Below are positions 1 through 6,843 of a stretch of DNA of 64,000 nt, piece by piece. Origin of the DNA: G963422745 sp963422745 (lineage in GTDB: Bacteria > Actinomycetota > Acidimicrobiia > Acidimicrobiales > Aldehydirespiratoraceae). The translations under genes were made by a program, and so were the position numbers. The stretch spans positions 620,001-684,000 of the forward strand of contig OY730477.1 in NCBI GenBank assembly GCA_963422745.1, written 5' to 3'. The notes beneath the pieces are model-generated. The model was not told where the DNA came from. It saw only the letters and a program-made list of their open reading frames with translations, and searched no databases. Every line of letters starts with the position of its first letter. The first letter of the stretch is position 1.

Positions 1-123
1 GCTCCTTTGCTTGATTGGTTCTCGGATCGTCGAATGCTTGAGACGGTTGATGGGATGGGCAGCGAGGCGGAGGTATTCGAACGGTTGCGTGATGTGATCG
101 ACAGGCGTCTTGGTGGTGATTAG
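1..123 (+). CDS. adk: Adenylate kinase, C-terminal end (partial)
   Basis: The frame is open from the first base of the window to a TAG at 121-123 and gives 40 residues. The pattern LETVDGMGS followed by EVFERLRDVID matches the C-terminal helix region of adenylate kinases, where a V-D-G-x-G turn precedes a V-F-E-R helix. The enzyme interconverts ATP+AMP and 2 ADP in the cytoplasm. Its place just before infA fits the spc/alpha operon order of actinobacteria, though map, often found between adk and infA, is absent here. The assignment rests on the last 40 residues and the context; the catalytic part lies outside the window. Confidence 0.8.
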   Translation, partial: APLLDWFSDRRMLETVDGMGSEAEVFERLRDVIDRRLGGD

Positions 124-241
124 GCTGTGAATGGTGCGTTGACCATCGGGTCCGACGATCAACGCGCGGCGGCGTGCTGTCGCCATCCTGGGAGTTCGGA
201 TGCAGGTAGGTTGGCCGCTGCGACGCCACCCGGTATCATAG

Positions 242-273
242 ACGAACGGCCTGTCGGACGACGGGCCGTTCGT
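242..273 (+). terminator. Perfect 10-bp hairpin between adk and infA
   Basis: ACGAACGGCC at 242-251 is perfectly complementary to GGCCGTTCGT at 264-273, with a 12-nt loop. No T-run follows, so it is not a classical intrinsic terminator. It lies 40 nt before the infA start and could be a terminator, attenuator or mRNA-stabilising element. The structure is directly visible; the role is inferred. Confidence 0.4.
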
Positions 274-312
274 GTCTGCCATCGTGGTAGGGCATTCCCA
301 GGAGGTTCGGTC

Positions 313-537
313 CTGCCGAAGCAGAAAGAAGATGCGATAGTTCTGGAGGGCACGGTCACCGAGTCGCTTCCGAACGCCATGTTTCGCGTTGAACTGGAGA
401 ACGGTCCGGCCGTCTTGGCCCACATAAGCGGCAAGATGCGCATGCACTACATCCGGATTCTGCCCGGCGATCGTGTTCAGGTGGAGTTGACCCCATACGA
501 CCTCAAACGAGGTCGTATCACTTACCGCTATAAGTAG
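313..537 (+). CDS. infA: Translation initiation factor IF-1, probable CTG start
   Basis: IF-1 binds the ribosomal A site during initiation. The 74 residues contain the S1/OB-fold signatures AMFRVELENG, AHISGKMR, YIRILPGD and YDLKRGRITYRYK, near-identical to bacterial IF-1. There is no ATG, GTG or TTG at the expected position: homologues begin M-P-K-x-D, and here that point is CTG CCG AAG CAG at 313. A strong Shine-Dalgarno AGGAGG at 300-305 sits 7 nt before this CTG. In-frame starts further upstream would add about 60 residues unlike any IF-1 and would run through the 242-273 hairpin. CTG initiation is therefore inferred from homology plus the ribosome binding site. It is the first gene of a run with rpmJ, rpsM, rpsK and rpsD. 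Confidence 0.9.
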   Translation: MPKQKEDAIVLEGTVTESLPNAMFRVELENGPAVLAHISGKMRMHYIRILPGDRVQVELTPYDLKRGRITYRYK

Positions 538-572
538 CGGTAGATGGTCCGAACACGCACCGAGATCAAAAA

Positions 573-686
573 ATGAAAGTTCGAGCAAGCGCCAAGAAGA
601 TCTGTGACAAGTGCAAGGTGATTCGTCGCCGTGGCACCGTCATGGTTATATGCGAAAACCCACGCCACAAGCAGAGGCAGGGCTGA
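573..686 (+). CDS. rpmJ: 50S ribosomal protein L36 (zinc-binding type)
   Basis: A 37-residue basic protein beginning MKVRASAKKICDKC. It carries the L36 zinc ligands Cys11, Cys14, Cys27 and His32 (CDKC, then ICENPRH), so it is the C+ form. L36 is the smallest protein of the large subunit and helps hold the 23S rRNA fold near the factor-binding region. It sits between infA and rpsM, its usual place in bacteria. The rpsM ATG follows the TGA by one base, so translational coupling is likely. Zinc-dependent paralogue switching is known for this family, but no C- paralogue is visible here. Confidence 0.95.
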   Translation: MKVRASAKKICDKCKVIRRRGTVMVICENPRHKQRQG

Positions 687-687
687 A

Positions 688-1065
688 ATGGCCAGGATTA
701 GCGGTGTTGACATCCCCCGCGACAAGCACATCAAATACAGCCTCACCTACATTTACGGGATCGGCCCTTCTGTTTCCGGTGATCTCTGTGAGGTCACCGG
801 TGTCGATCCCGCCACCAGGGTTCGGGATCTGACCGACGAAGAAATCGCTCGGCTGAGGTCATACATCAATGCCGAACTCAAAGTTGAGGGCGATCTTCGT
901 CGTGAGGTGTCCCAGGACATCAAACGCAAGATGGAGATCGGCTGTTATCAGGGTCTGCGCCATCGTCGTGGATTGCCTGTCCGGGGGCAGCGCACACATA
1001 CGAACGCACGAACACGCAAGGGTCCCAAGAAGACCGTTGCCGGAAAAAAGAAGGTCGGCAGGTAA
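688..1065 (+). CDS. rpsM: 30S ribosomal protein S13
   Basis: 125 residues beginning MARISGVDIPRDKHIKYSLT. The family hallmarks are all present: TYIYGIG near residue 20, CYQGLRHRRGLPVRGQRT near residue 90 and a lysine-rich tail. S13 is in the head of the small subunit and contacts the P-site tRNA and the large subunit. The ATG at 688 is favoured over the earlier in-frame start at 631 because the extra 19 residues overlap rpmJ and are not part of S13. Its TAA overlaps the rpsK ATG by one base. Confidence 0.97.
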   Translation: MARISGVDIPRDKHIKYSLTYIYGIGPSVSGDLCEVTGVDPATRVRDLTDEEIARLRSYINAELKVEGDLRREVSQDIKRKMEIGCYQGLRHRRGLPVRGQRTHTNARTRKGPKKTVAGKKKVGR

Positions 1066-1463
1066 TGGCCAAGCCCTCGGCCAGCGGCCGGCGCCCGCGC
1101 AGGCGTGAGCGCAAGAACGTCCCGCACGGTATTGCGCATATAAAAAGTTCGTTCAACAACACCATCATCACCATTACGGATCAGTCCGGAGATGTGTTGG
1201 CATGGGCTTCCGCAGGCAACGTTGGTTTCAGCGGCTCACGAAAGTCCACACCCTACGCTGCGCAGATGGCAGCAGAGTCGGCTGCCCGTCGTGCCATGGA
1301 GCATGGTGTTCGCAAGGTTGACGTTCAGGTGAAAGGTCCCGGATCGGGGCGCGAGACTGCCATCCGTTCCATCCAAAACGCAGGCATTGAAGTCGCAGGC
1401 ATCAAGGATTGCACCCCGACACCACACAATGGATGCCGACAAAACAAGCGGCGGAGAAGCTAG
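1065..1463 (+). CDS. rpsK: 30S ribosomal protein S11
   Basis: 132 residues. The conserved core runs HIKSSFNNTIITITD, GFSGSRKSTPYAAQ, VKGPGSGRETAIRS and TPTPHNGCR, the last being the near-invariant C-terminal motif. S11 lies in the platform of the 30S subunit next to the mRNA exit. Start ATG at 1065 overlaps the rpsM stop. The following rpsD starts 3 nt after the TAG, so the whole run is probably one transcript. Confidence 0.97.
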   Translation: MAKPSASGRRPRRRERKNVPHGIAHIKSSFNNTIITITDQSGDVLAWASAGNVGFSGSRKSTPYAAQMAAESAARRAMEHGVRKVDVQVKGPGSGRETAIRSIQNAGIEVAGIKDCTPTPHNGCRQNKRRRS

Positions 1464-1466
1464 GAC

Positions 1467-2081
1467 ATGTCGCGCTACACAGGCCCTCGCGCACGCGTCT
1501 CACGACGCCTTGGTACCAACGTCTGGGGCACCAAAGGCGAAACTGTAGCTCTTGATCGCAGGCCGTATCCGCCCGGCGAGCACGGTCGTGGCCGTCGCCG
1601 GGGTTCGGTGTCTGAGTATTTGGTGCAGCTTCAGGAGAAGCAGAAGGCCCGCCTGTCCTATGGGCTGACCGAGCGACAGTTTCGAAATATCTTCGCCGAA
1701 GCTTCGCGCCGCCAGGGCGTTACAGGCGACAACATGTTGAGGTTCTTGGAGCTTCGGCTTGACAACGTCTTGTATCGAGCCGGTTGGGCTGCTACACGTC
1801 CCCAAGGTCGCCAACTCGTTAACCACGGACATGTCAACGTCAACGGCCGCCGGGTTGATATCCCGAGTTACCGCCTGCGCAAGGGTGACGTGGTGGAAAT
1901 GCGTGACGCGGCTCGTGACTTCGTCGTGGTCCAGTGGAACCTGGACGTGCTCGACCGCAATCCTCCCGCCTGGCTCGACCGCAGCGGTCGATACCAGGTC
2001 ACGGTGCGCGAGTTGCCGATCCGTTCCCAGATCGACATCCCCGTGCGTGAGCAGCTCATTGTTGAGCTCTACTCCAAGTAG
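1467..2081 (+). CDS. rpsD: 30S ribosomal protein S4
   Basis: 204 residues beginning MSRYTGPRARVSRRLG. The N-terminal region lacks the four-cysteine zinc knuckle of some S4 proteins, so it is the zinc-free form. The S4 RNA-binding domain is clear at about residues 93-155 (LELRLDNVLYRAGWA, QLVNHGHVNVNGR). S4 nucleates assembly of the 30S body and, in several bacteria, represses its own operon. The order rpsK-rpsD-rpoA matches the alpha operon. Confidence 0.97.
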   Translation: MSRYTGPRARVSRRLGTNVWGTKGETVALDRRPYPPGEHGRGRRRGSVSEYLVQLQEKQKARLSYGLTERQFRNIFAEASRRQGVTGDNMLRFLELRLDNVLYRAGWAATRPQGRQLVNHGHVNVNGRRVDIPSYRLRKGDVVEMRDAARDFVVVQWNLDVLDRNPPAWLDRSGRYQVTVRELPIRSQIDIPVREQLIVELYSK

Positions 2082-2104
2082 TCCCCCAGGTAGCCGAGGT
2101 CCAG

Positions 2105-3043
2105 ATGCTTGTCATCCAACGCCCCACCATCGAGGCAATAGACGAAGCCGTTGGCAACTCGCAGCGGTTCGCTATCGGTCCGCTCGAGCCGGGTTTCGGC
2201 TACACGATCGGTAATTCGCTTCGTCGTACATTGTTGTCTTCTATTCCCGGAGCCGCCATAACTCAGGTTCGCTTTGACGACGCTCTTCACGAATTCGACA
2301 CCATCGCTGGCGTCGTTGAGGACATAACCGACATCATCTTGAATCTCAAGGACCTCGTTTTGGTCCTGCACAGGGATGAACCCGTGACGCTGCGTTTGGA
2401 TTCGCGAGGCCCACTTGAAGTAACCGCGGCCGATATCGGCGCACATCCCGACGTTGAGATCCTCAACCCCGACTTGCACATCGCTTCGGTCAACGCCGAG
2501 GGGCGTCTCGCGGCTGATCTCACGGTTCAGGCGGGTCGTGGGTATGTATCCGCCGAAAGAAACAAGACCGACCCGGTCATCGGGGTGATCCCGATCGATT
2601 CGATCTACTCGCCAGTTCGGCGAGTAGGCATCAACGTGGAACCCACCAGAGTTGAGCAGTCCACCGAGTTTGACCGTCTCGTCCTGGAGATCGACACGGA
2701 TGGTTCGATCAGCCCAGTCGATGCCCTCGCGTCGGCTGGAGGCCTGCTGCGTACTTTGGTTCAGCTTGTGGAGGAGATCGGTGATAAGCCCCGAGTTCTT
2801 GAACTGCGTGTACCCGTACCCGTTGAAGGCATTGATGTGGACATGGACCGCCCCATTGAGGAACTCAACTTGACCGAGCGGCCCCAGAACTGTCTCAAGA
2901 GAGCCCAGATCGACACGGTCGGACAGTTGTTGCAGAACACCGGAGACGACTTGCTTGCCATTACCAACTTCGGGAACAAGAGCCTTGAAGAGGTAGTTGA
3001 GGCGTTGGACGAGCGCGGTCTTGCCTTGCTGGAACGGAGCTGA
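2105..3043 (+). CDS. rpoA: DNA-directed RNA polymerase subunit alpha
   Basis: 312 residues. The N-terminal dimerisation domain shows GYTIGNSLRRTLLSSIPGAA near residue 35, the alpha-NTD signature. The C-terminal domain near residues 245-305 has ELNLTERPQNCLKRA and ITNFGNKSLEEV, the alpha-CTD helix-hairpin-helix that binds UP elements and activators. Alpha dimerises to start core polymerase assembly. The gene is followed after one base by rplQ. Start ATG at 2105 gives MLVIQRPTIE, typical of actinobacterial alpha. Confidence 0.98.
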   Translation: MLVIQRPTIEAIDEAVGNSQRFAIGPLEPGFGYTIGNSLRRTLLSSIPGAAITQVRFDDALHEFDTIAGVVEDITDIILNLKDLVLVLHRDEPVTLRLDSRGPLEVTAADIGAHPDVEILNPDLHIASVNAEGRLAADLTVQAGRGYVSAERNKTDPVIGVIPIDSIYSPVRRVGINVEPTRVEQSTEFDRLVLEIDTDGSISPVDALASAGGLLRTLVQLVEEIGDKPRVLELRVPVPVEGIDVDMDRPIEELNLTERPQNCLKRAQIDTVGQLLQNTGDDLLAITNFGNKSLEEVVEALDERGLALLERS

Positions 3044-3044
3044 G

Positions 3045-3398
3045 ATGCCCGCCCGTCCACGAAAGGGTGCACGTTTCGGAGGCAACGCCGCGCATCAAAA
3101 GGCGATGATGGCAAACCTGGTGGCGTCGCTAATTGCGGCGGAGGGCATTGTCACCACCGAGGCCAAGGCGAAGGCGATGCGTCCCGTTGCCGAGAAGATG
3201 ATTACCAAAGCCAGGCACGACGGTCTCCACAATCATCGGATCGTAGTGAAGTTCCTGCGCGACCGGGAGATGGCTTCCAAGCTCTTTGACGAGATCGGGC
3301 CCCGCTATCGGGATCGACCCGGCGGCTACACCCGTATCATCAAGCTCGGTCCCCGCAAGGGGGACAACGCACCAATGGCCCGTATCGAACTCGTCTGA
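3045..3398 (+). CDS. rplQ: 50S ribosomal protein L17
   Basis: 117 residues from the ATG at 3045, one base after the rpoA stop. Hallmarks are the N-terminal GARFGGNAAHQKAMMANL block and the C-terminal GGYTRIIKLGPRKGDNAPMA. L17 lies near the peptide exit of the large subunit. A longer in-frame opening beginning inside rpoA (2997) is rejected because L17 starts exactly at MPARPRKG. The next gene, truA, begins 75 nt later. Confidence 0.97.
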   Translation: MPARPRKGARFGGNAAHQKAMMANLVASLIAAEGIVTTEAKAKAMRPVAEKMITKARHDGLHNHRIVVKFLRDREMASKLFDEIGPRYRDRPGGYTRIIKLGPRKGDNAPMARIELV

Positions 3399-3473
3399 GT
3401 CACTGACCCTCGGGCCAGCAGGGCCCCGTCCTGTGCGGCCGAACCGACAAAGGCGTTGCCTTCAGTGAATACG

Positions 3474-4262
3474 ATGCCCGAACGCCGGGTAATGCCCCCG
3501 CCGGACGGATATGAGCGTGTGTGCATGACTGTCGGTTACATCGGTACGCCGTTTCATGGGTTCGCCCTCAGTGAAGGTGTACCCACGGTGCAGGGCGAAC
3601 TCACCGCAGCACTAGAGAAGATCCTGCGCCATCGCGTATCAATTTCGTGCGCGGGACGAACCGACAAGGGTGTCCACGCACTCAGGCAGGTCGTGTCTTT
3701 TGACGCCGACTCGACTAGACGAAGTCACCGCGATCTCGCTCGCTCGCTCAACCGGATGCTCAACCCGCAGATCGCGGTCTTTGGCGCTGAGCTGGCAGCG
3801 CCGGATTTCGACGCTCGGCTCTCTTGTACCGGCCGCAGCTACCGCTACAGGGTGCTCAACACGCCCGTCGTTGATCCCATGTCCGCTGACTTCGTTTGGC
3901 ATGTGCGTGAGCCTTTGGATCTCGCCGCCATGCGCATCGCAGCGGATCGCATACTCGGCTCCCACGACTTCACCACGTTCAGCCGCCGTAACCGATCCCG
4001 ACCCACCGAGTCGCTGGTGCGCCAAGTCCGTGACGTGCGATGGGTGCCTACGGGCGACATCATCGCGTTTGACATCACTGCCAACGCCTTCACCCATCAG
4101 ATGGTGCGCTCATTGGTTTCGATGTTCGTGGAGATCGGCCGCGGTCGCCGCCGTGCGGTGGAAATGGGTCCAGCCTTGGCGGCCCGCGACCGCTCCGTCG
4201 CTCCGAGTCCGGCACCTCCCCAAGGCCTGATACTGAGGAAGGCCCATTACCAGAGCCGTTGA
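3474..4262 (+). CDS. truA: tRNA pseudouridine synthase A
   Basis: TruA isomerises uridines 38-40 in the anticodon arm of tRNAs. The 262-residue protein shows the YIGTPFHGFA entry, the catalytic block CAGRTDKGVHALRQV with the invariant Asp, and the C-terminal ITANAFTHQMVRSLV. Start choice is uncertain: ATG at 3474 is used here, but GTG at 3465 or TTG at 3456 are in frame; conservation begins only around VCMTVGYIG. TruA directly after rplQ is a common arrangement in actinobacteria. The upstream 75 nt contain a weak 5-bp GC hairpin (3412-3426) that may partly separate it from rplQ. Confidence 0.93.
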   Translation: MPERRVMPPPDGYERVCMTVGYIGTPFHGFALSEGVPTVQGELTAALEKILRHRVSISCAGRTDKGVHALRQVVSFDADSTRRSHRDLARSLNRMLNPQIAVFGAELAAPDFDARLSCTGRSYRYRVLNTPVVDPMSADFVWHVREPLDLAAMRIAADRILGSHDFTTFSRRNRSRPTESLVRQVRDVRWVPTGDIIAFDITANAFTHQMVRSLVSMFVEIGRGRRRAVEMGPALAARDRSVAPSPAPPQGLILRKAHYQSR

Positions 4263-4320
4263 TCAGCTCATACAAGCTCGTGATCCATCAACACAGTCGG
4301 TGAACATCCGGGGCGGTCGA

Positions 4321-4349
4321 TTGGTGTTCGTCTGAGACGGCTCTAGGCT
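4321..4349 (+). promoter_or_regulatory. Candidate sigma-A-type promoter for rplM-rpsI
   Basis: TTGGTG at 4321-4326 and TAGGCT at 4344-4349 are separated by 17 nt, a good spacing for a primary sigma factor. TAGGCT fits the TANNNT minus-10 pattern of actinobacteria. The site is 54 nt before the rplM start, in the 140-nt gap after truA. It was identified by eye only. Confidence 0.4.
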
Positions 4350-4402
4350 TGTCCGCCGGTCCCGACGCCCGACGCGGAGCCGAGGATGGCTGCGGAGGAA
4401 AT

Positions 4403-4858
4403 GTGCCCACGTACAGTCCCAAGGCAAGTGAGATCACACGCGCTTGGTATGTGATTGACGCCGAAGGCCTTGTGCTTGGTCGTCTCGCCACCGAGGTAGC
4501 CCGGCTCCTGCGTGGCAAACACAAGCCGATCTATGCGCCGCATCTTGACACGGGTGACCACGTCGTGGTTGTCAATGCCGACAAGGTCGTCCTCACAGCC
4601 GGAAAGGCCGACCGCAAGCTTGTGCATACCCACAGTGGCTATCCCGGCGGTCTAAAGACCCGTACCTATGCCCAAAAAATGTCCCGCATGCCTACCCAAG
4701 CAGTGCGCGACACCATTCGCGGCATGCTTCCCAGGACCCGGCTCGGGAGGGCGCAGATCTCCAAGCTGAAAGTCTATGCTGGCCCCACTCACCCCCATGA
4801 GGCTCAGAAACCTCAGCCGTACCAGGTTGACCACGCCCGTTACCGAACCCGCTCATAA
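4403..4858 (+). CDS. rplM: 50S ribosomal protein L13
   Basis: 151 residues from a GTG at 4403 with GGAGGA at 4394-4399 as ribosome binding site. Landmarks are RAWYVIDAEGLVLGRLATEVA near the N-terminus, GDHVVVVNADKVVLTAGK in the middle and MLPRTRLGRAQISKLKVYAG near the end. L13 is an early assembly protein of the 50S subunit. An upstream in-frame ATG at 4349 would add 18 residues unlike L13 and would sit on the candidate promoter. It pairs with rpsI, its normal partner. Confidence 0.96.
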   Translation: MPTYSPKASEITRAWYVIDAEGLVLGRLATEVARLLRGKHKPIYAPHLDTGDHVVVVNADKVVLTAGKADRKLVHTHSGYPGGLKTRTYAQKMSRMPTQAVRDTIRGMLPRTRLGRAQISKLKVYAGPTHPHEAQKPQPYQVDHARYRTRS

Positions 4859-4877
4859 CCCCGGACACCAAGCCACA

Positions 4878-5270
4878 ATGATCGCTCCTCTTACGCAATC
4901 CACCGGCCGCCGCAAGCGAGCCATTGCCCGGGTCCGTTTCCGCAGTGGGCAAGGCGCGGTCACCATCAACGGTCGTGCCCTTGACGACTACTTCGGCGCT
5001 CCAACACACCGGATCAGTGTTCTCAAGCCGTTGCAGGTCACCGAACTTGAAGGGGCCTACGACATTGACGCCACAATCACTGGTGGCGGCGTCTCAGGTC
5101 AGGCAGGCGCACTCCGGCTCGGTATCGCCCGAGGGCTCGTCAACTTGGACCCGGAGCACCGAAATGCGCTCAAGAAGGCCGGGTTCTTGACCCGAGATCC
5201 TCGCAAGAAAGAATCCAAGAAGTACGGCCTGAAGAAGGCTCGCAAGGCACCCCAGTACAGCAAGCGCTGA
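4878..5270 (+). CDS. rpsI: 30S ribosomal protein S9
   Basis: 130 residues from ATG 4878, 19 nt after rplM. The protein begins MIAPLTQSTGRRKRAIARVR and ends RKAPQYSKR, the conserved S9 tail whose last residues reach the P-site tRNA. GGGVSGQAGALRLGIARGL is the central motif. An earlier in-frame start within rplM (4776) is rejected. The glmM start follows 9 nt after the stop. Confidence 0.97.
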   Translation: MIAPLTQSTGRRKRAIARVRFRSGQGAVTINGRALDDYFGAPTHRISVLKPLQVTELEGAYDIDATITGGGVSGQAGALRLGIARGLVNLDPEHRNALKKAGFLTRDPRKKESKKYGLKKARKAPQYSKR

Positions 5271-5279
5271 TCGTCCGCT

Positions 5280-6671
5280 GTGGGCCCGCAGCCAGGATCT
5301 TCTGTTGCGCCACCAATCGGTTCCGCGCCTGTTCGTTTCGGAACCGACGGAGTCCGTGGGGACGCTCAAAGGGTTCTGACCGTGCCGGTGATGGTTACCT
5401 TGGCGCAGGCAGGAGCTGAGATCTTGGGATCCGCAGGTTTCGCCGTCGGTCGCGATACCCGTGAATCCGGAACGCAATTGGCTGCCGCAGTGCACGCAGG
5501 AGTCAGCGCCGCGGGCGCCACCTCGGTTGATCTCGGTGTGGTGCCTACCCCGGCGGTTGCGTTGTGGTGTCGCACAAGCAACTCAGCAGGGGCGATGGTC
5601 TCCGCCTCGCACAATCCGTGGCACGACAACGGGATCAAGTTCTTCGACCGGGGCGGAACCAAGCTCCATCGTCGCATGCAACAACGGATCCAGGCCCGGT
5701 TTGAGGAACTCTGGCAGGCGCCGAGGCCGACGCGCGTTTCTGTGCCCAGTACCGGTTTGGTTGCAAACAACCATGACGAAGCGTTCGGTGCTCACCTCAA
5801 CGCGGTGACTTCCATGGTTGCACCCGACGCACTGCAGGGCCTAACAGTTGTCGTTGACGCGGCCAACGGTGCAGCCTGCGAGATCGCTCCGCGCGCTCTC
5901 GCTCGCCTTGGCGCAGAGGTGGTCGTCACCCACGCCAACCCCGACGGCCGAAACATCAATGCGCGATGCGGTTCCACCCACCCCGAATCGCTTCAGAAAG
6001 CGGTGACTGCCGCCGGTGCGGATGCCGGAGTCGCATTCGACGGTGACGCCGACCGTGTCGTGGCTGTGGATCACACAGGCGAGATCGTTGACGGCGATCA
6101 GATCATGGCAATATGCGCGCTTGAAGCGTTCTCGAGGGGCGAACTCACTGGCAACGCAGTGGTCGTCACGGCGTTGACCAACCAAGGTTTCCGCCAAGCC
6201 ATGAAAACCGCAGGAATCGGAGTTGTTGACACCGAGGTGGGAGACCAAAACGTACTGGAAGCCTTAGATGAACATGGCTTGATACTCGGCGGCGAGCAAA
6301 GCGGTCATGTCATTTTCCGTGACCTCTCCGCGGGAGGCGATGGCTTGCAGACCGCGGTGAAGTTGCTCAACATCGTCGCCAGTTCCGGGCGTCGATTGGA
6401 GACTTTGGCGTCGGAGTCTATGACACGGCTTCCGCAGGTGTCCGTCAACGTCGCCGTCCAGGATGTACCAGCCGATCTCGACGCCCGCATCGCATCGCTC
6501 GTGGCGGCCGCGGGTGACCGACTCGCGGGTCGGGGACGGGTGCTTGTACGGGCATCGGGAACCGAACCGGTCATGCGGGTGATGGTGGAGGCCTCAACAG
6601 CTGCCGAAGCGGCGATGGAGGCCGAAGCCATGGCAGCGGTGGTGGCTGGCGTTGTCGGCAAGCCACGATGA
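5280..6671 (+). CDS. glmM: Phosphoglucosamine mutase
   Basis: Converts glucosamine-6-phosphate to glucosamine-1-phosphate for peptidoglycan and UDP-GlcNAc synthesis. The 463 residues carry the phosphoserine loop MVSASHNPWHDNGIKFF near residue 104, the metal loop FDGDADRVVAVD near 255, the sugar-specificity loop GGEQSGHVI near 338 and the phosphate-binding RASGTEPVMRVMVE near 424. It starts at GTG 5280; an N-terminal tail of about 20 residues precedes the conserved RFGTDGVRG. The next gene is the GlmS-like protein that supplies its substrate, so both steps are adjacent, with a 172-nt gap that probably holds a separate promoter. Confidence 0.97.
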   Translation: MGPQPGSSVAPPIGSAPVRFGTDGVRGDAQRVLTVPVMVTLAQAGAEILGSAGFAVGRDTRESGTQLAAAVHAGVSAAGATSVDLGVVPTPAVALWCRTSNSAGAMVSASHNPWHDNGIKFFDRGGTKLHRRMQQRIQARFEELWQAPRPTRVSVPSTGLVANNHDEAFGAHLNAVTSMVAPDALQGLTVVVDAANGAACEIAPRALARLGAEVVVTHANPDGRNINARCGSTHPESLQKAVTAAGADAGVAFDGDADRVVAVDHTGEIVDGDQIMAICALEAFSRGELTGNAVVVTALTNQGFRQAMKTAGIGVVDTEVGDQNVLEALDEHGLILGGEQSGHVIFRDLSAGGDGLQTAVKLLNIVASSGRRLETLASESMTRLPQVSVNVAVQDVPADLDARIASLVAAAGDRLAGRGRVLVRASGTEPVMRVMVEASTAAEAAMEAEAMAAVVAGVVGKPR

Positions 6672-6843
6672 TCGTGGGGAGTGACGTCATCATCTGTATC
6701 CGGGTCCATGTATTGGTGATCCGGTGATGGTCGTGGTGTCTGTTGCCGTGCTTGAGGCGCAGCGCTTTGTGGAGGCGGCCCGGGGGCCGACTTGGGGGTG
6801 TAGTCTGCTCGCTGAGCGGAGATAGATAGGCGGGCGGAGAAAT

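Noticed and set aside
2069..3085. 338-codon open frame on the minus strand
   Set aside because: It lies exactly opposite rpoA, which is beyond doubt; the frame is a GC-bias shadow.
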